Shown here piece by piece: positions 34,520-45,139 of a stretch of DNA of 64,000 bases; within the stretch, counting starts at the first letter, position 1; the number at the start of each line of letters is the position of its first letter. The position numbers and the translations under genes were made by a program. The stretch comes from Chrysemys picta bellii (taxonomy: Eukaryota > Chordata > Testudines > Emydidae). Where the stretch lies: assembly GCF_011386835.1 (NCBI RefSeq), contig NC_088801.1:20322824-20386823 (forward strand). The letters are read 5' to 3'. Under the pieces are notes generated by a model that worked only from the letters and a program-made list of their open reading frames with translations, did not search any database and had not been told where the DNA came from.

Positions 34520-36570
34520 TAGGTCCCTCTCTTGTCAGTTCATAGGGCTACAGAATTCACAGCTGGCAGTGTGGTTTTCCCAATGGAGGGGTCTAGTTTT
34601 CTGGAACCAGCTTCCCTAAATGGTGTGCTAAGGCCAGTGTTGATGAAGTTAGGGCATAGAACAAGAACTGTTTGCTTTTGGTTGACGTACAGTATTAATA
34701 GGGAGTGGGGTATTTTTTTCTTAGTAAGTAGGGGATACCATTGTATATGTTTGAGTATTTTATTGATGCAAAGTTCTCAGGTGTCTCAGTGAGGGGCTTC
34801 AGCAGTTTCTAAAATAAATATAGTGTAGATTCCCACTTTGTGGCAACATCCTAAATCAATTTCTTTTGTGCAAGTTTTCCTTATCATTTAAATAAGATGT
34901 TCAAAGCCTTGGAAGAATGAATAACATTTTTGGCAATTCAAATTTCATCCTCTTCCTCCTGCCTTTTACCGTCTAGAAATCTATGACCTGAGACAATGCG
35001 TAGAATAGTTCATGTGTGTCAACCAATCATCATAAGTGCTTTAAAATGCTTAGCCCCATTGTTACTCATTTTGCTGTGGGTTCTCAGACCCCGCAATAAA
35101 AGTGTTTCTCGTATTTGTTGTTATTCAGTGTTCTTCCAACAGAGTGAATGGAGTACTGAGCTTTTGTGGATACATTAAGGCACACAATTTCAAGTTTTCC
35201 TTTCATGTGCTTGTAGTAGGTGAATTCAAAGAAAGCCAATAAACCATGAAAAAATATAACCCTGTGTATAACTGCAGGTATGCTTCTACAGTACAATTGT
35301 GATTGTAGCTTTCTGTACCACTGTGCCACTTTTCTGTACCACTCCCTCCCTCTCCCCCTGCTCCTTGAGTATCCTGCTCAGAGATTCTCAAAAGGTCTGA
35401 CATCTTTTAGATACTTCACTTTGTTCTTCTTAATGTGTCCATTGAACAGCCCTTGTGATCCAGTTAACTAAATGGAATCATGATCCCAGACCTTTGTTTA
35501 AATTTAGATTGGGGGAAGATTTTGCTCACAGTTCCACAGTTGAAATCAGGACCTACTCCATTGAAGTCAGTAGAGTTAATCTGTATTTACAGCAGTCAGG
35601 CCCATAATATTTACCAAAGCATAAGCTAAATTTGAGACCACTTTTGAGTCAGTTGTAATAATGGACTGAATGGTGCAAATACTTACAACTGGGCCTCATG
35701 CTCACTATTATTTGTGATCCCTTTGGCACCAAATTAACATGAGTGTGAAACCAGTATTTCAAGCAATTCATTTATGGTAAATAACTACACTTCTAATAGG
35801 ACACAAAGGTAAGAGCCTCTATATTTTATGAAGCAAATGAGTTTATTAAAAGCAAAATAAACAGGAAATAACAAAAAAACACTCTAAGATTAAACCGTAT
35901 TCCCTAATAATGGAATATATTTTTGAACACGTTATTTAAATTCAAGTAATAAAGTCCATATCCTACAAGATTCAGAGCCAGATTCTAGACTCTGTGTAAG
36001 ACCTCTTTGGCACAAGAGGATTTACAGAGGCACATGAGGGTTATCCCAGTGCATAAGGTGGGAATGGGGTGTGTTGGGTTGAAAAGGGATATGGATGGCA
36101 CACACAGCATTCCACGTGATCCTCAACTGATGGACTGGTCTACTCCACCCTATGTAAATTAAAGCAGACTATTTTAATTTAATGTTTGGGGGCTATTTTG
36201 GCTCCCAGTGGCCCCAGAATTTAGCGTGTGGAAAGGCATCTTAGAATACAATCATCTTGGACCCTCCCAATCTTCTTAGTTGTGTTCAGCATAGTCGAGG
36301 ATCTAGCATATGTTCTTTCAATTTGTCATTCTCTAAGCTGGGACAAGTTTCCAAAAACCAGGTTCCTGCCAGTCAGTTAATTACACCAGAAAGTGAACTG
36401 AAGCTTCTACAAGTATGAAGAAAAACCCAACACGTTTCCAAAACAAAACAACAAACCCCCTATACAGAACAGGGTCTTCCGGAAAAATACAGTTTTTCAC
36501 ATTAAGCCAATGTCTCTGGAGACAAAATCAATAGGCGGTGATGAATGTTTTTCAATATTTCTTTGGAATT
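34520..36570. other. Stretch without recognised genes; possible foldback relic
   Basis: AT-rich DNA. At 35540-35610 CAGGACCTACTCCATTGAAGTCA with a following CAGTCAGGCCC resembles the short foldback family. No exon or RNA gene recognised. Confidence 0.45.
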
Positions 36571-36585
36571 GCATATAGTGTGGAA

Positions 36586-37507
36586 CAGTGGTTCCCAAAC
36601 TGGGGTTTGTGAACCCTGGGGGTTCACAAAATGTTACAGGGGGTCCTCCGGGGGAAAAAAATTCCCTAATGGCAGACAGAGCTGTCCCTAGGGACCCTGG
36701 GCAGCACGGGGCCAGCAGCATGGAGCCCCTGGACTTCCAAGAGCTAAGAGGATCAAAGCAAGCGTATCTATCGCACTGAGGAGATTTAAACTCCAAGACT
36801 CCGTATAAGAAATGGAAAGAGAGGTGGATATTTTTTGCTGTTTTTAAAATTAAACAGGCAGCTAGTATTGTTTTTAAAATTATTATGATGAACAAGTTCA
36901 AGCTTTGTTGTAACGTTCGTTGTTTGTCTGGACTGCTCAAGACCTGAATGCTCATGTAGGAGGAACTCTTTGAGCTGGCTTCTTAAATACCTTCATGCTG
37001 TTTCACATCTGATACTCCTTGATGAAACATAGGAGCCTTGTCTTATAACAGGATTATTCAAAGTGATACAAGCTACGAAAGTGAGATCTTGGAAGAGTGT
37101 TGCCATTTTCATAATGTAATAAAAATACTGTAATGATAAATAAGAACATAAGAATGGCCCTACTGGGTCAGACCAAGGGTCCATCTATTCCAGTATCCTG
37201 TCTTCCGACAGTGGCCAGTGCCAGGTGCCCCAGAGGGAATGAACAGAACAGGTAATCATCAAGTGATCCATCCCCTTTTGCTCATTCCCAGCTTCTGGCA
37301 AACAGAGGCCAGGGACACTTACTAATAATTAGTGTGTAATAAGCATGTCATAAAAACAAATTTTATATTTTCAAGATCACTGCTTTTATAATTTATACTC
37401 AGGTAAATGAGAAAATCCCTGGAAATATTCATTTTTAGGAGGGGGTTCGCGAGACTTGACATTTTAGTGAAAGGGGTTCACAGGTTGTTAAAGTTTGGGA
37501 ACCACTG
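36586..37507. mobile_element. hAT-type element with a nested LINE 3' end
   Basis: Left end CAGTGGTTCCCAAACTGGGG and right end TTTGGGAACCACTG are inverted termini; flanks GTGTGGAA (36578-36585) and CTGTGGAA (37508-37515) are a 7-of-8 target duplication. It is interrupted at 37141-37330 by an L2-like LINE fragment, so the intact element would be about 730 bp. No transposase domain was found in the open frames. Confidence 0.8.
37141..37330 (-). mobile_element. CR1/L2-like LINE 3' end, nested in a hAT element
   Basis: Plus-strand phrases CTACTGGGTCAGACCAAGGG, CCTGTCTTCCGACAGTGGCC, GGAATGAACAGAACAGGTAA and TTCTGGCAAACAGAGGCC are the reverse complement of the 3' end of the LINE at 58095-61712 (compare 61530-61700). 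This 3' end is one of the commonest retroposon tails in turtles and crocodilians. Confidence 0.8.
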
Positions 37508-37519
37508 CTGTGGAATAAT

Positions 37520-38845
37520 ATAGGTAAACTATGCCAAACCAAAGTTTACAATCTGTACCCGTAAAGAGGATACAGCCCAATGCAGAGCTAATACACAGTG
37601 ATGACAATATTATATTTTTTGGCATGCACTTTTAGCTGTCTTTGTAGATAGGATCACATAAAAATGTAAAAACTGACTGCAGTTTGGGTAAGATACTTTG
37701 TCTTTGGACTGAGGAGCTGCGCCGAAGGCATAATTGTCACATGTCAAGGTTCCAGATAGAAGAGTGGATACACTGAATAGTTTTTCTAAGTGAATCGTAT
37801 TGTGGATTTCGCACCCAGAGATTTTTGCCTTGAATCTGTTCCACAGGAAGTGTTTTAAATACATTACAGATGGCACACCAAAGATCAAGCTTTCAGACAG
37901 AGGAAACACTCTGCAAAAATGGGTTGACCTTTCTTTGGATGCCTTTGGGACTATTGCTGGAAAAGGATAAATCACTCTCATTAAGATTCCTGCTGACAGT
38001 TGATATACCAGGTGGTCCTTCATAACCTAGTGTAGGGTCTTGTATCCGGAGTTTTTAGATTTTATTTAGGTAGAAATAATGATTGAGTGATATATTTAGT
38101 TATAATGAAATACTGCACTGTATGGTTTTAGTGTTTCTTTACTACCACATTGTGTTTCTTGAGTACACTCCAATGAGGGGGGCTGTCATTGCCATACTCA
38201 GCATCACCCTGAAAAAGTGCATCCACATTAATAAGATCAGAAATATTTTGGGAAAGGAACTTAAAAACTATAACTGCAATATCTTCCACGCACTACTAGG
38301 TGGTATATGAGCTTTGCAAACAGAGCACTGTACTCACCAATTGGAGCACTGGATTGTATTTTATTTTCTAGCTGTTTGTGTTTTCCAAGCTGCCATAGCA
38401 TTAGTGATAAGAGCAAGTTCCTCTTAACATACACAAATATAACTACAGTTCAATATTAAAGCCTACGATGGACCCTGTTAGAACAAAATGGCCTCATTTT
38501 CCCCTGGCCTCTCCCACTCCTCTATTCGGACTCAATTCCATTTCTTCTACAGAATGAAAAGTGTTGCTAAATACAGTGTAGTCAATTATAGGATACAAAT
38601 AACATTGGAAATGCCAGACTGCGTTAGGTCCCTGGTCCAGCTAATCCAGTAATGTTTCGCCAACAATGATTGTTAATGTATGCTGCTTCGGCAGTTATGA
38701 AGCCCTCCATAACAGACAATTATAGAATAACATCCCCATGTTTCTTCCTCACTCCAGGCTGTTAGCTGATTTGTGTCCAGAATTCTTGGCCCCCAGACTT
38801 TGCCAGTACCAATATCTCCTCTAAACTACTATCTCTAGAACATTT
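37520..38845. other. Stretch without recognised genes or repeats
   Basis: AT-rich. The longest open frame (minus strand, 37610-38023) shows no recognisable family and no coding signature. Nothing else recognised. Confidence 0.45.
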
Positions 38846-38847
38846 CT

Positions 38848-39726
38848 TGTGTATACTCGATCATAAGCCAGTTCGTTTATAAGCTGACCTCCCCAAGATG
38901 GATAAGTAAAAATGGAAATTTTTTATGACCCGTTCATAAGATGACCCTGTAATTCAGGGGTCAGCAAACTTTGGCTCCTGGGCCATCAGGGTAAGTCACT
39001 GGTGGGCCAAGATGGTTTGTTTACTTCAAATGTCCATAGGAACGGAGGTAAACCTAAGTAAACAAAGTGTCCCGGCACGCCAGCTGCTTACCCTGATGGG
39101 CCAGGACAGCAACTGGTGGGGAAATGTTTTTTGGAGGGAAGCTGGGGGTCAGGGAAGTAATCCCTATGACCACCCCCAACATGACCCCACTCCTAGCCCG
39201 GAACCCCCACACTCTGCCTATCCCATCCCTTTCCACCTTATCCGGGGAGGATGTCTCTGCACTGTCTGGAGCTGCTCTGGCAGGCTGGGCAGCGTGGCCG
39301 CAGCCTGCTCCGGCGGGCCAGACCGGGCGGAGTGGCTGCAGCATGTTCCAGCGGGCTGGGCCAGGTGGCACGGCCTCAGCATGCTCTGGCGGGCCGGGCG
39401 GCGTGGCCACAGCCTGCTCTGGAGGGTGGGGCCGGGCGGCGTGGCCACAGCCTGCCAGCCCCGGGGCTGCAGCCTGCCAGCCCCGAGCTGCAGCTGCTTC
39501 GGAGGCTGGGAGGGGTGGGGGGGTGGGGAGAGCAGCATGGCCAGAAGCGGAGAGATTCTGGCCACGCCTCTTCCCTTCTGGCTCTGCTGCCTCTCCTTGC
39601 TCCCTCTGTTGGGGGGAGGGGCTGTGTCCCACCTCTCCCTCTCTATACCCATTCATAAACCAACCCCCTTCTCTGGTGCTTCCCTTTTTTACTAAAAAAA
39701 TTAGGCTTATGAACGAGTATATACGG
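38848..39726. mobile_element. TIR element (GTATACTCGTTCATAAGCC ends) with internal minisatellite
   Basis: Left end GTATACTCGATCATAAGCC (38851-38869) and, inverted at the right, GTATATACTCGTTCATAAGCC. From about 39285 to 39490 the interior is a G+C-rich minisatellite with 40-45-bp units around GGCGGGCCGGGCGGCGTGGCC and CAGCCTGCTC. This creates long open frames on both strands, none with a recognisable domain. A clear target duplication was not found. A second MITE is nested near the left end. Confidence 0.65.
38957..39122. mobile_element. Nested foldback hAT MITE fragment
   Basis: Starts CAGGGGTCAGCAAACTTTGG. GGCCATCAGGGTAAG and GTTTGTTTAC at the left are mirrored by GTAAACAAA and CTTACCCTGATGGGCC at the right, making a foldback. 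It resembles the abundant CAGGGGTCAGCAAAC hAT MITE of turtles; the usual right terminus (AGTTTGCCGACCCCTG-like) is missing, so the copy is incomplete. Confidence 0.65.
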
Positions 39727-40014
39727 TACCCCCCCCCCCTTTTTTAAAGTCTCTCTAGCCAATATAACTGTGGTGAAAACCACTGGTGTGTAACTGATGC
39801 AGACAACTGCCTGAATTTGCAGATAACCGGAAACAATAGTTCTGAGAAATATGAAGTTCATCTTTTACCCCAGTTGGGACTACTCAACTGTTTAAGATTA
39901 GGCATGTGATTAAGTACTTTGCTGGAGCAGGACCTTAAATTCTTTAATTTTTAAAAAAAAAGTAGTGTATACATTTCAGTCTATAACATCCATGTTTACC
40001 ACATATGACTAGAG

Positions 40015-40120
40015 AAGGTTTGGGCCCAACTTCTGCTTTCACTTACACCATTGTAAATCTGGTGTAACTCCACTGGGTTATTCCCATCTTACATCACTGT
40101 AAGTGAGAGAAAATTTTAGC
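40015..40120. repeat. Foldback interspersed repeat
   Basis: TTTCACTTACACCATTGTAAATC and CTGGTGTAACTCCACTGG are mirrored by CATCACTGTAAGTGAGAGAA. Same general family as 16165-16257. Confidence 0.45.
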
Positions 40121-40424
40121 CTTTTTATATTAGTCCGGCATAGTATTTACCCTGTCCATGCCCCACATCAATTTTATTTTTGCATCTGTACCCAACTACA
40201 TAGATGCTTTATATTGGAAAAATCTTATAAAACAACATAACCTTTCATATTAAAAATACCATCTGATCCTTGTCAAGTAGAATTTTGTTCTCATATTTGG
40301 CATTAGGAATGGGTAGCTAAAGAGAATTTACTTTGACATATTCAGCAACTATATTGAAACTGCTCAAATGGTTTCTCACAAGAAATAATATCTTTCTCCT
40401 GAAATCATTAAAATGAAACTCTTT

Positions 40425-40770
40425 ACTTGTCTTGAGATCTTTGAAGTAATGGAAAGGCAGACTTGTGTAATTCTGTGCCTGTTAGGCATATCTGCATGCT
40501 GACCTGCCTTCCAGGCAGACCTGAATAAGTTGCCCGCCTGAAAGGTGATATACAAAGGCTTATAACTTACTTTCCAGGCAGACATGAACAGGTACCTGTC
40601 TAGGAGACATCCCCTTGTTGATGACCTGCCTCCAAGGCAGATCTGTCTAGTTATCTTCCTGTCTTTGAAACAGCTCCACACAGAGTTACGTTCTTGGCAG
40701 ACTGAACTGTTAGCTGCCTGGGAGGTACTTTGCTTGATAAGATGCCTACTAGGCAATCCTAAACAATTAT
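40425..40770. repeat. Diverged ~60-bp tandem repeat (about 5.5 copies)
   Basis: The word GGCAGA (or GGCAAT in the last copy) recurs at 40456, 40514, 40577, 40636, 40696 and 40752, spacings 58, 63, 59, 60 and 56 bp. It is followed by CTGAA(C/T)A-like sequence and about 25 bp later by a CCTGNNNAGG half-unit, so the basic module may be ~30 bp. The minus strand stays open for 126 codons across it, with a 20-residue period (for example SAWKVSYK, SAWKAGQH). No family recognised; most likely an old minisatellite. Confidence 0.7.
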
Positions 40771-41407
40771 TTTACCCCAAATGTACCAACTTTCTGAAAG
40801 GCAGCACCTACAGTTTGGATTTGTAGATTGTATTTTTACAGTTATGTCTGATTGCTGTGTGATTTTTTTTTTTACTGTTAAAATGTAAATGCTTTTTTTG
40901 AGGGGGGGAATCATGTTCATAATAATATAAAGAAATCTATCATGATTATGCTGCTATAACACATAACTTATGCATGTGTATACACATTTCTATATCAATA
41001 ACATCACTGAACTCATTTTTTTTAAAAAAGCAAGCAAAATGATTAAATGCTTTTATTTTAAAATACTGTAGTATGTTGAAGGGGAAAAAAGGAAAATGAA
41101 CACCGTATTTCTTAAATACAGCAGAGGGTTTTAAAAACTTCATCCAGAGATTGTATTGTGAAACAAATCTCCAAAAATGTATAAACTATTGCACGCTCCA
41201 CAAGCTTATTTGTAAACAAATAAATGCTATAGCCTGAGCGCTTATTCAGTAAAGAGCTTTCATTTACCAGAAGAAGGAAAAGCAGAGCAGCCATTGGTAA
41301 GCAGCAAAATACCATTTTTTCCTCCTCCTGTTCTTTTGGCAGAACCAACTTGCAGTCCACAAGTTAGGATCAGAGGAATAATATCCTGATCATCAAGATC
41401 ATCCTCC

Positions 41408-42005
41408 TGCAATTCATAGATTCATAGATTCTAGGACTGGAAGGGACCTTGAGAGGTCATCGAGTCCAGTCCCCTGCCCACATGGCAGGACCAAATACTG
41501 TCTAGACCATCCCTGATAGACGTTTATCTAACCTACTCTTAAATATCTCCAGAGATGGAGATTCCACAACCTCCCTAGGCAATTTATTCCAGTGTTTAAC
41601 CACCCTGACGGTTAGGAACTTTTTCCTAATGTCCAACCTAGACCTCCCTTGATGCAGTTTAAACCCATTGCTTCTTGTTCTATCCTTAGAGGCTAAGGTG
41701 AACAAGTTTTCTCCCTCCTCCTTATGACACCCTTTTAAATACCTGAAAACTGCTATCATGTCCCCTCTCAGTCTTCTCTTTCCCAAACTAAACAAACCCA
41801 ATTCTTTCAGCCTTCCTTCATAGGTCATGTTCTCAAGACCTTTAATCATCCTTGTTGCTCTTCTCTGGACCCTTTCCAATTTCTCCACATCTTTTTTAAA
41901 ATGCAGTGCCCAGAACTGGACACAATACTCCAGCTGAGGCCTAACCAGAGCAGAGTAGAGTGGAAGAATGACTTCTCGTGTCTTGCTCGCAACACACCTG
42001 TAGAT
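41408..42005 (-). mobile_element. CR1 LINE, 5'-truncated, C-terminal part of ORF2 and 3' UTR
   Basis: The minus strand encodes [34 protein letters not shown] and [10 protein letters not shown], the conserved C-terminal region of CR1 reverse transcriptase, still open over about 160 residues. The element ends at 41408 in tandem ATTCATAG-type octamers, the diagnostic CR1 3' tail. The 5' truncation lies near 42005; upstream residues in the same frame are unrelated. The intact frame suggests relatively recent insertion. Confidence 0.92.
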
Positions 42006-42009
42006 TGAA

Positions 42010-44870
42010 GGTATTTGATAGAGGATGCTTTGGATATTTAAAGTATTTCTAAATTTGGGACTTATTATCTCATTAATTTGGTAAGGGAGGAGAAACAAGA
42101 TTGATGTCAATGTAGTTACACCCATGTAATCAGTGAGTTCAGAAGCTGACCCTCGTTCTTAGCTCTGTTTATGTTTTTTGATATACTCAAGGCCTGTTTG
42201 GAGGGAAATTTCTCTTTTTGTAGGCAAGCTAATGTTTGATACAGTATGACAAATGTCACCTGGGAAATATTTTGATGAAAGTGAGGGTAGTTTAGTACAA
42301 GATCCTGCTGTCTACCCATGGATGCCCAGTGCTCCAATTATTCTATTCTCTGTTCTAGTCAGATTCTTTTACTGCCCCATCACCATAGCCCCTGAACACC
42401 TTCCAGCAGTGCGTTAAGCAACATGACTAACACCTGTCACATATGATTTGTTCTCCTTCTCATTCCTCTCCCCAGTGTGTGCGGTGTCGTGTTTTTGCTT
42501 TGGTAGGATTTTTTAAACAGTTTTTCTTTAGTGTATATGCGGCTCTCTGTTTGTTAGAGGAGGCAAATTCGAAGAAATGTGCCTTGCACTTAGTGGAAGG
42601 TAGTGAGGTTTGTGACTTTCTTTAGTTCCTGTTGAAGTTTGTTCCACAGTCTAGGACCCATCCCCAAGAGAGCTCTGCCTTCCGCACAGACGAGCTTCAC
42701 CCTTATTGTAGAGAGTTACATTGCACCTGAGGAGTAGAAATTAGAAAAATAAAATGATGATGTGTCATGCAAGGATGGAAGAACGCTCCATTTTTTCCTT
42801 CCAATCTCCTTCCCTCACTTTCTTTCCCTCCAATTTTTATTCCAGCATGTTTTGACTAATGATTACAGCTGAGGAAATTACAATCTGCTCATGGATGCTG
42901 CTGTACAAACAGAAAGAGGCCAAATTTGCTAGATAAATTATTCATTGTGAATTAGTTCCTTGGGGCAGGACCCATGCTTAGTGCCATGGAGGCCTGATGG
43001 TGATTGAGCCTCTGGGTGCTGCCGCAAAAGGAATAATTCACTCAGCTCTAGAGTTGACAAACTTCCCAGTTTTAAATTGCCACAAATGGCAAAGTCATTT
43101 TCTTCTGAATAAATTTTAGTTACTGTCATGTTGATGGAGCTAAATGGCATGGCATACTCAAGGGACGATGCGGGTTTTGTACTGGCAGAGAGCAAATACA
43201 AAGTTATAATTTCTAATATTAAAATTTAATTAAACTCTATTTAAAATATATTGAAGTAATTTAAGTGGACTCCTAGTCCAATTATTGGAAATAACCACAC
43301 TTACCCACTTCACAGACATGTGGAGAGGATTAATTCACATTTGTAAGCCACATTGAGGCCCTTGGATCTCAGCAGGCACTTGAGAAGAACAAAGAACTAG
43401 AAGAGATTGGCAAACTGGGGTAGTTTTTTATTTACAAAACTGAAACCAGGATTGTTTGAATTCAGGTCCTACTTTATTCAAAACCCATACGCTTCGGGAT
43501 TCTAATAAAACACCCTGGTTTAGCCTGTCTCTCTTACACACAGTATATTAATTCAAAAAATAAAACTTGGCGAGTAATGTGCCCACATACCATTTAATCA
43601 TTTCAGATAATTTGCTAAGGGACTGGGGAAACAAGTTCAAAAAACTAGAGGAACTGTAGTAGCTTCATGTTTTTTTATAGGAATTTTGTGCTTTTTGACC
43701 TGGTGTCCCATTCTAATCTCAGATATGTGGTGCTTGCCACATGTATCTTAGAAAATCCTCTTATATGGTGCTTGTGCATACATGCACAGTGGAGGCTATT
43801 TTGAGATGCAGCATGCACGCAAGATAAGAATCTGCCCCTTAATGCATGTGCACAGAAGGAAAGAATCATTAGGCACATTTTCAAAATTAGTCTGCATTAG
43901 AGAGGGGCCAGAACCAGAAACTTTCTTCTGAACCTTAAACTTTGGTAATTTGAACAAAATGAAACAAGGACCTAAGCTCCCCCTAGGTCTTTTGTTTTGA
44001 TTTTGTAACACTAAACCCAACTGACAAGATTTTGCGAAAAACAATACCAAAACTCCTCACCTTTACTTGGTATAACAAAATATATACATACACAATAGGC
44101 CATCATCTGCCAGGTACAGTAAAAATGAGTTCAACCATCAACTGAGAGTGAGGCAAAGGTAGGATAAAGCTACATTACTCCTCTCAGATCCTGGGCTGAG
44201 TGGGGGACAATGATGCCTTTGTGCCAGCTCAGGAATCACCCAGGCTTGGGGAATCTTCCTCAGCCACTGTAGAGCTGTTTCAGGGTTCCATTTCAGGGAC
44301 TGAGAACCTGGCCCAAGATCTATTCCATGTGTACCCTAAATTGTATTGACCTCCATAGTTCTACATTGAGCCTGGATGGAGAATATTTGCAGCATGTCCA
44401 TTTGTTCAGGGTCCTGCTGTTACAAAGGTGGATAAGGGAAGCATGTTTAGGGATGAGCTGCACCTATCTCTATGGGCACTTCTTTCAAGTGACAGTCTTA
44501 TACCTGCACATCTCTCAGAATGGAACCCCATGGTTCACCCCACTTTTAGACTGGATCACCAGGCAACAGCATCCCCTGTTTTCCAACTGTATTTGTCTCC
44601 AGCAGGTCCAATTGGGTTTGGACTCTGGGAATTGAGACCTGCTGATAAATGTAGTGAGGGAGAACAGCTTATTCAAAATAGAGTATGACTTATTTCTCCA
44701 TAGGAACTTCACAAGCAAAGAGATGCGGGTTAAAAATTATTGAAAATGCATTGTCTCATCTTAACCTTATTCTTTCCTTGCCAGTTTAGGTGGGTTCCAC
44801 TTGTCCCAGTCACCCCTTCTGAGTTTTAGGCTCAGCCTGGATCTCTGCAAACCTGCATACTCCGGGCATG
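42010..44870. other. Stretch without recognised genes
   Basis: AT-rich DNA. A region near 42625-42760 (GTTTGTTCCACAGTCTAGGACC and after) resembles an old LINE 3' part, but too weakly to call. No exon or RNA gene recognised. Confidence 0.45.
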
Positions 44871-44873
44871 TCT

Positions 44874-45137
44874 ATATGGCAAGTTAGTGTGCAGCAAGCT
44901 GGGGTGGGAATCTGCAATGCACCAGCCTGCTGCACACTAAGTTGCCTTGTGGAGCCTGCTGCCGCACACTAAAAGCTCCATAGAGCACTTTGATCTACTG
45001 CTGTTTCCAAGCAGAGTAGGTCAAAGCACACTATGGAATTTCTAGTGCACAGTAGGGTCCACAGGGCCAGTCAGTGCACAGCAGGCTCGTGTGCTGTAGA
45101 TTCACAGCTGTGCAGTAAAACACTGTATAGACCAGCC
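44874..45137. mobile_element. Harbinger-like MITE
   Basis: Left end GGGCATGTCTATATGGC and, inverted, GGCTGGTCTATACAGTG at the right; similar termini to the elements at 3967 and 28944. The interior has paired CAGCCTGCTGCACACTAA and TGCACAGCAGGCTCGTG phrases forming a foldback. Non-coding, about 264 bp. The 3-bp flanks TCC/TTC are imperfect. Confidence 0.65.
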
Positions 45138-45139
45138 TT

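Noticed and set aside
36497..36955. 152-codon minus-strand frame
   Set aside because: Its C-terminal half is hAT terminal sequence and the rest is AT-rich with no recognisable family; chance frame.
39012..39747. Overlapping long open frames on both strands (up to 227 codons)
   Set aside because: They fall on a GC-rich minisatellite inside a TIR element; the apparent periodic protein is an artefact of the repeat unit.
40425..40770. Regularly spaced repeats considered as a CRISPR array
   Set aside because: The units are diverged throughout with no constant repeat and variable spacer pattern, and the genome is vertebrate.
41502..42125. 207-codon CR1 frame considered as a host gene
   Set aside because: Sequence is typical CR1 reverse-transcriptase C-terminus followed by the CR1 3' tail; the first ~40 residues are flanking chance sequence.
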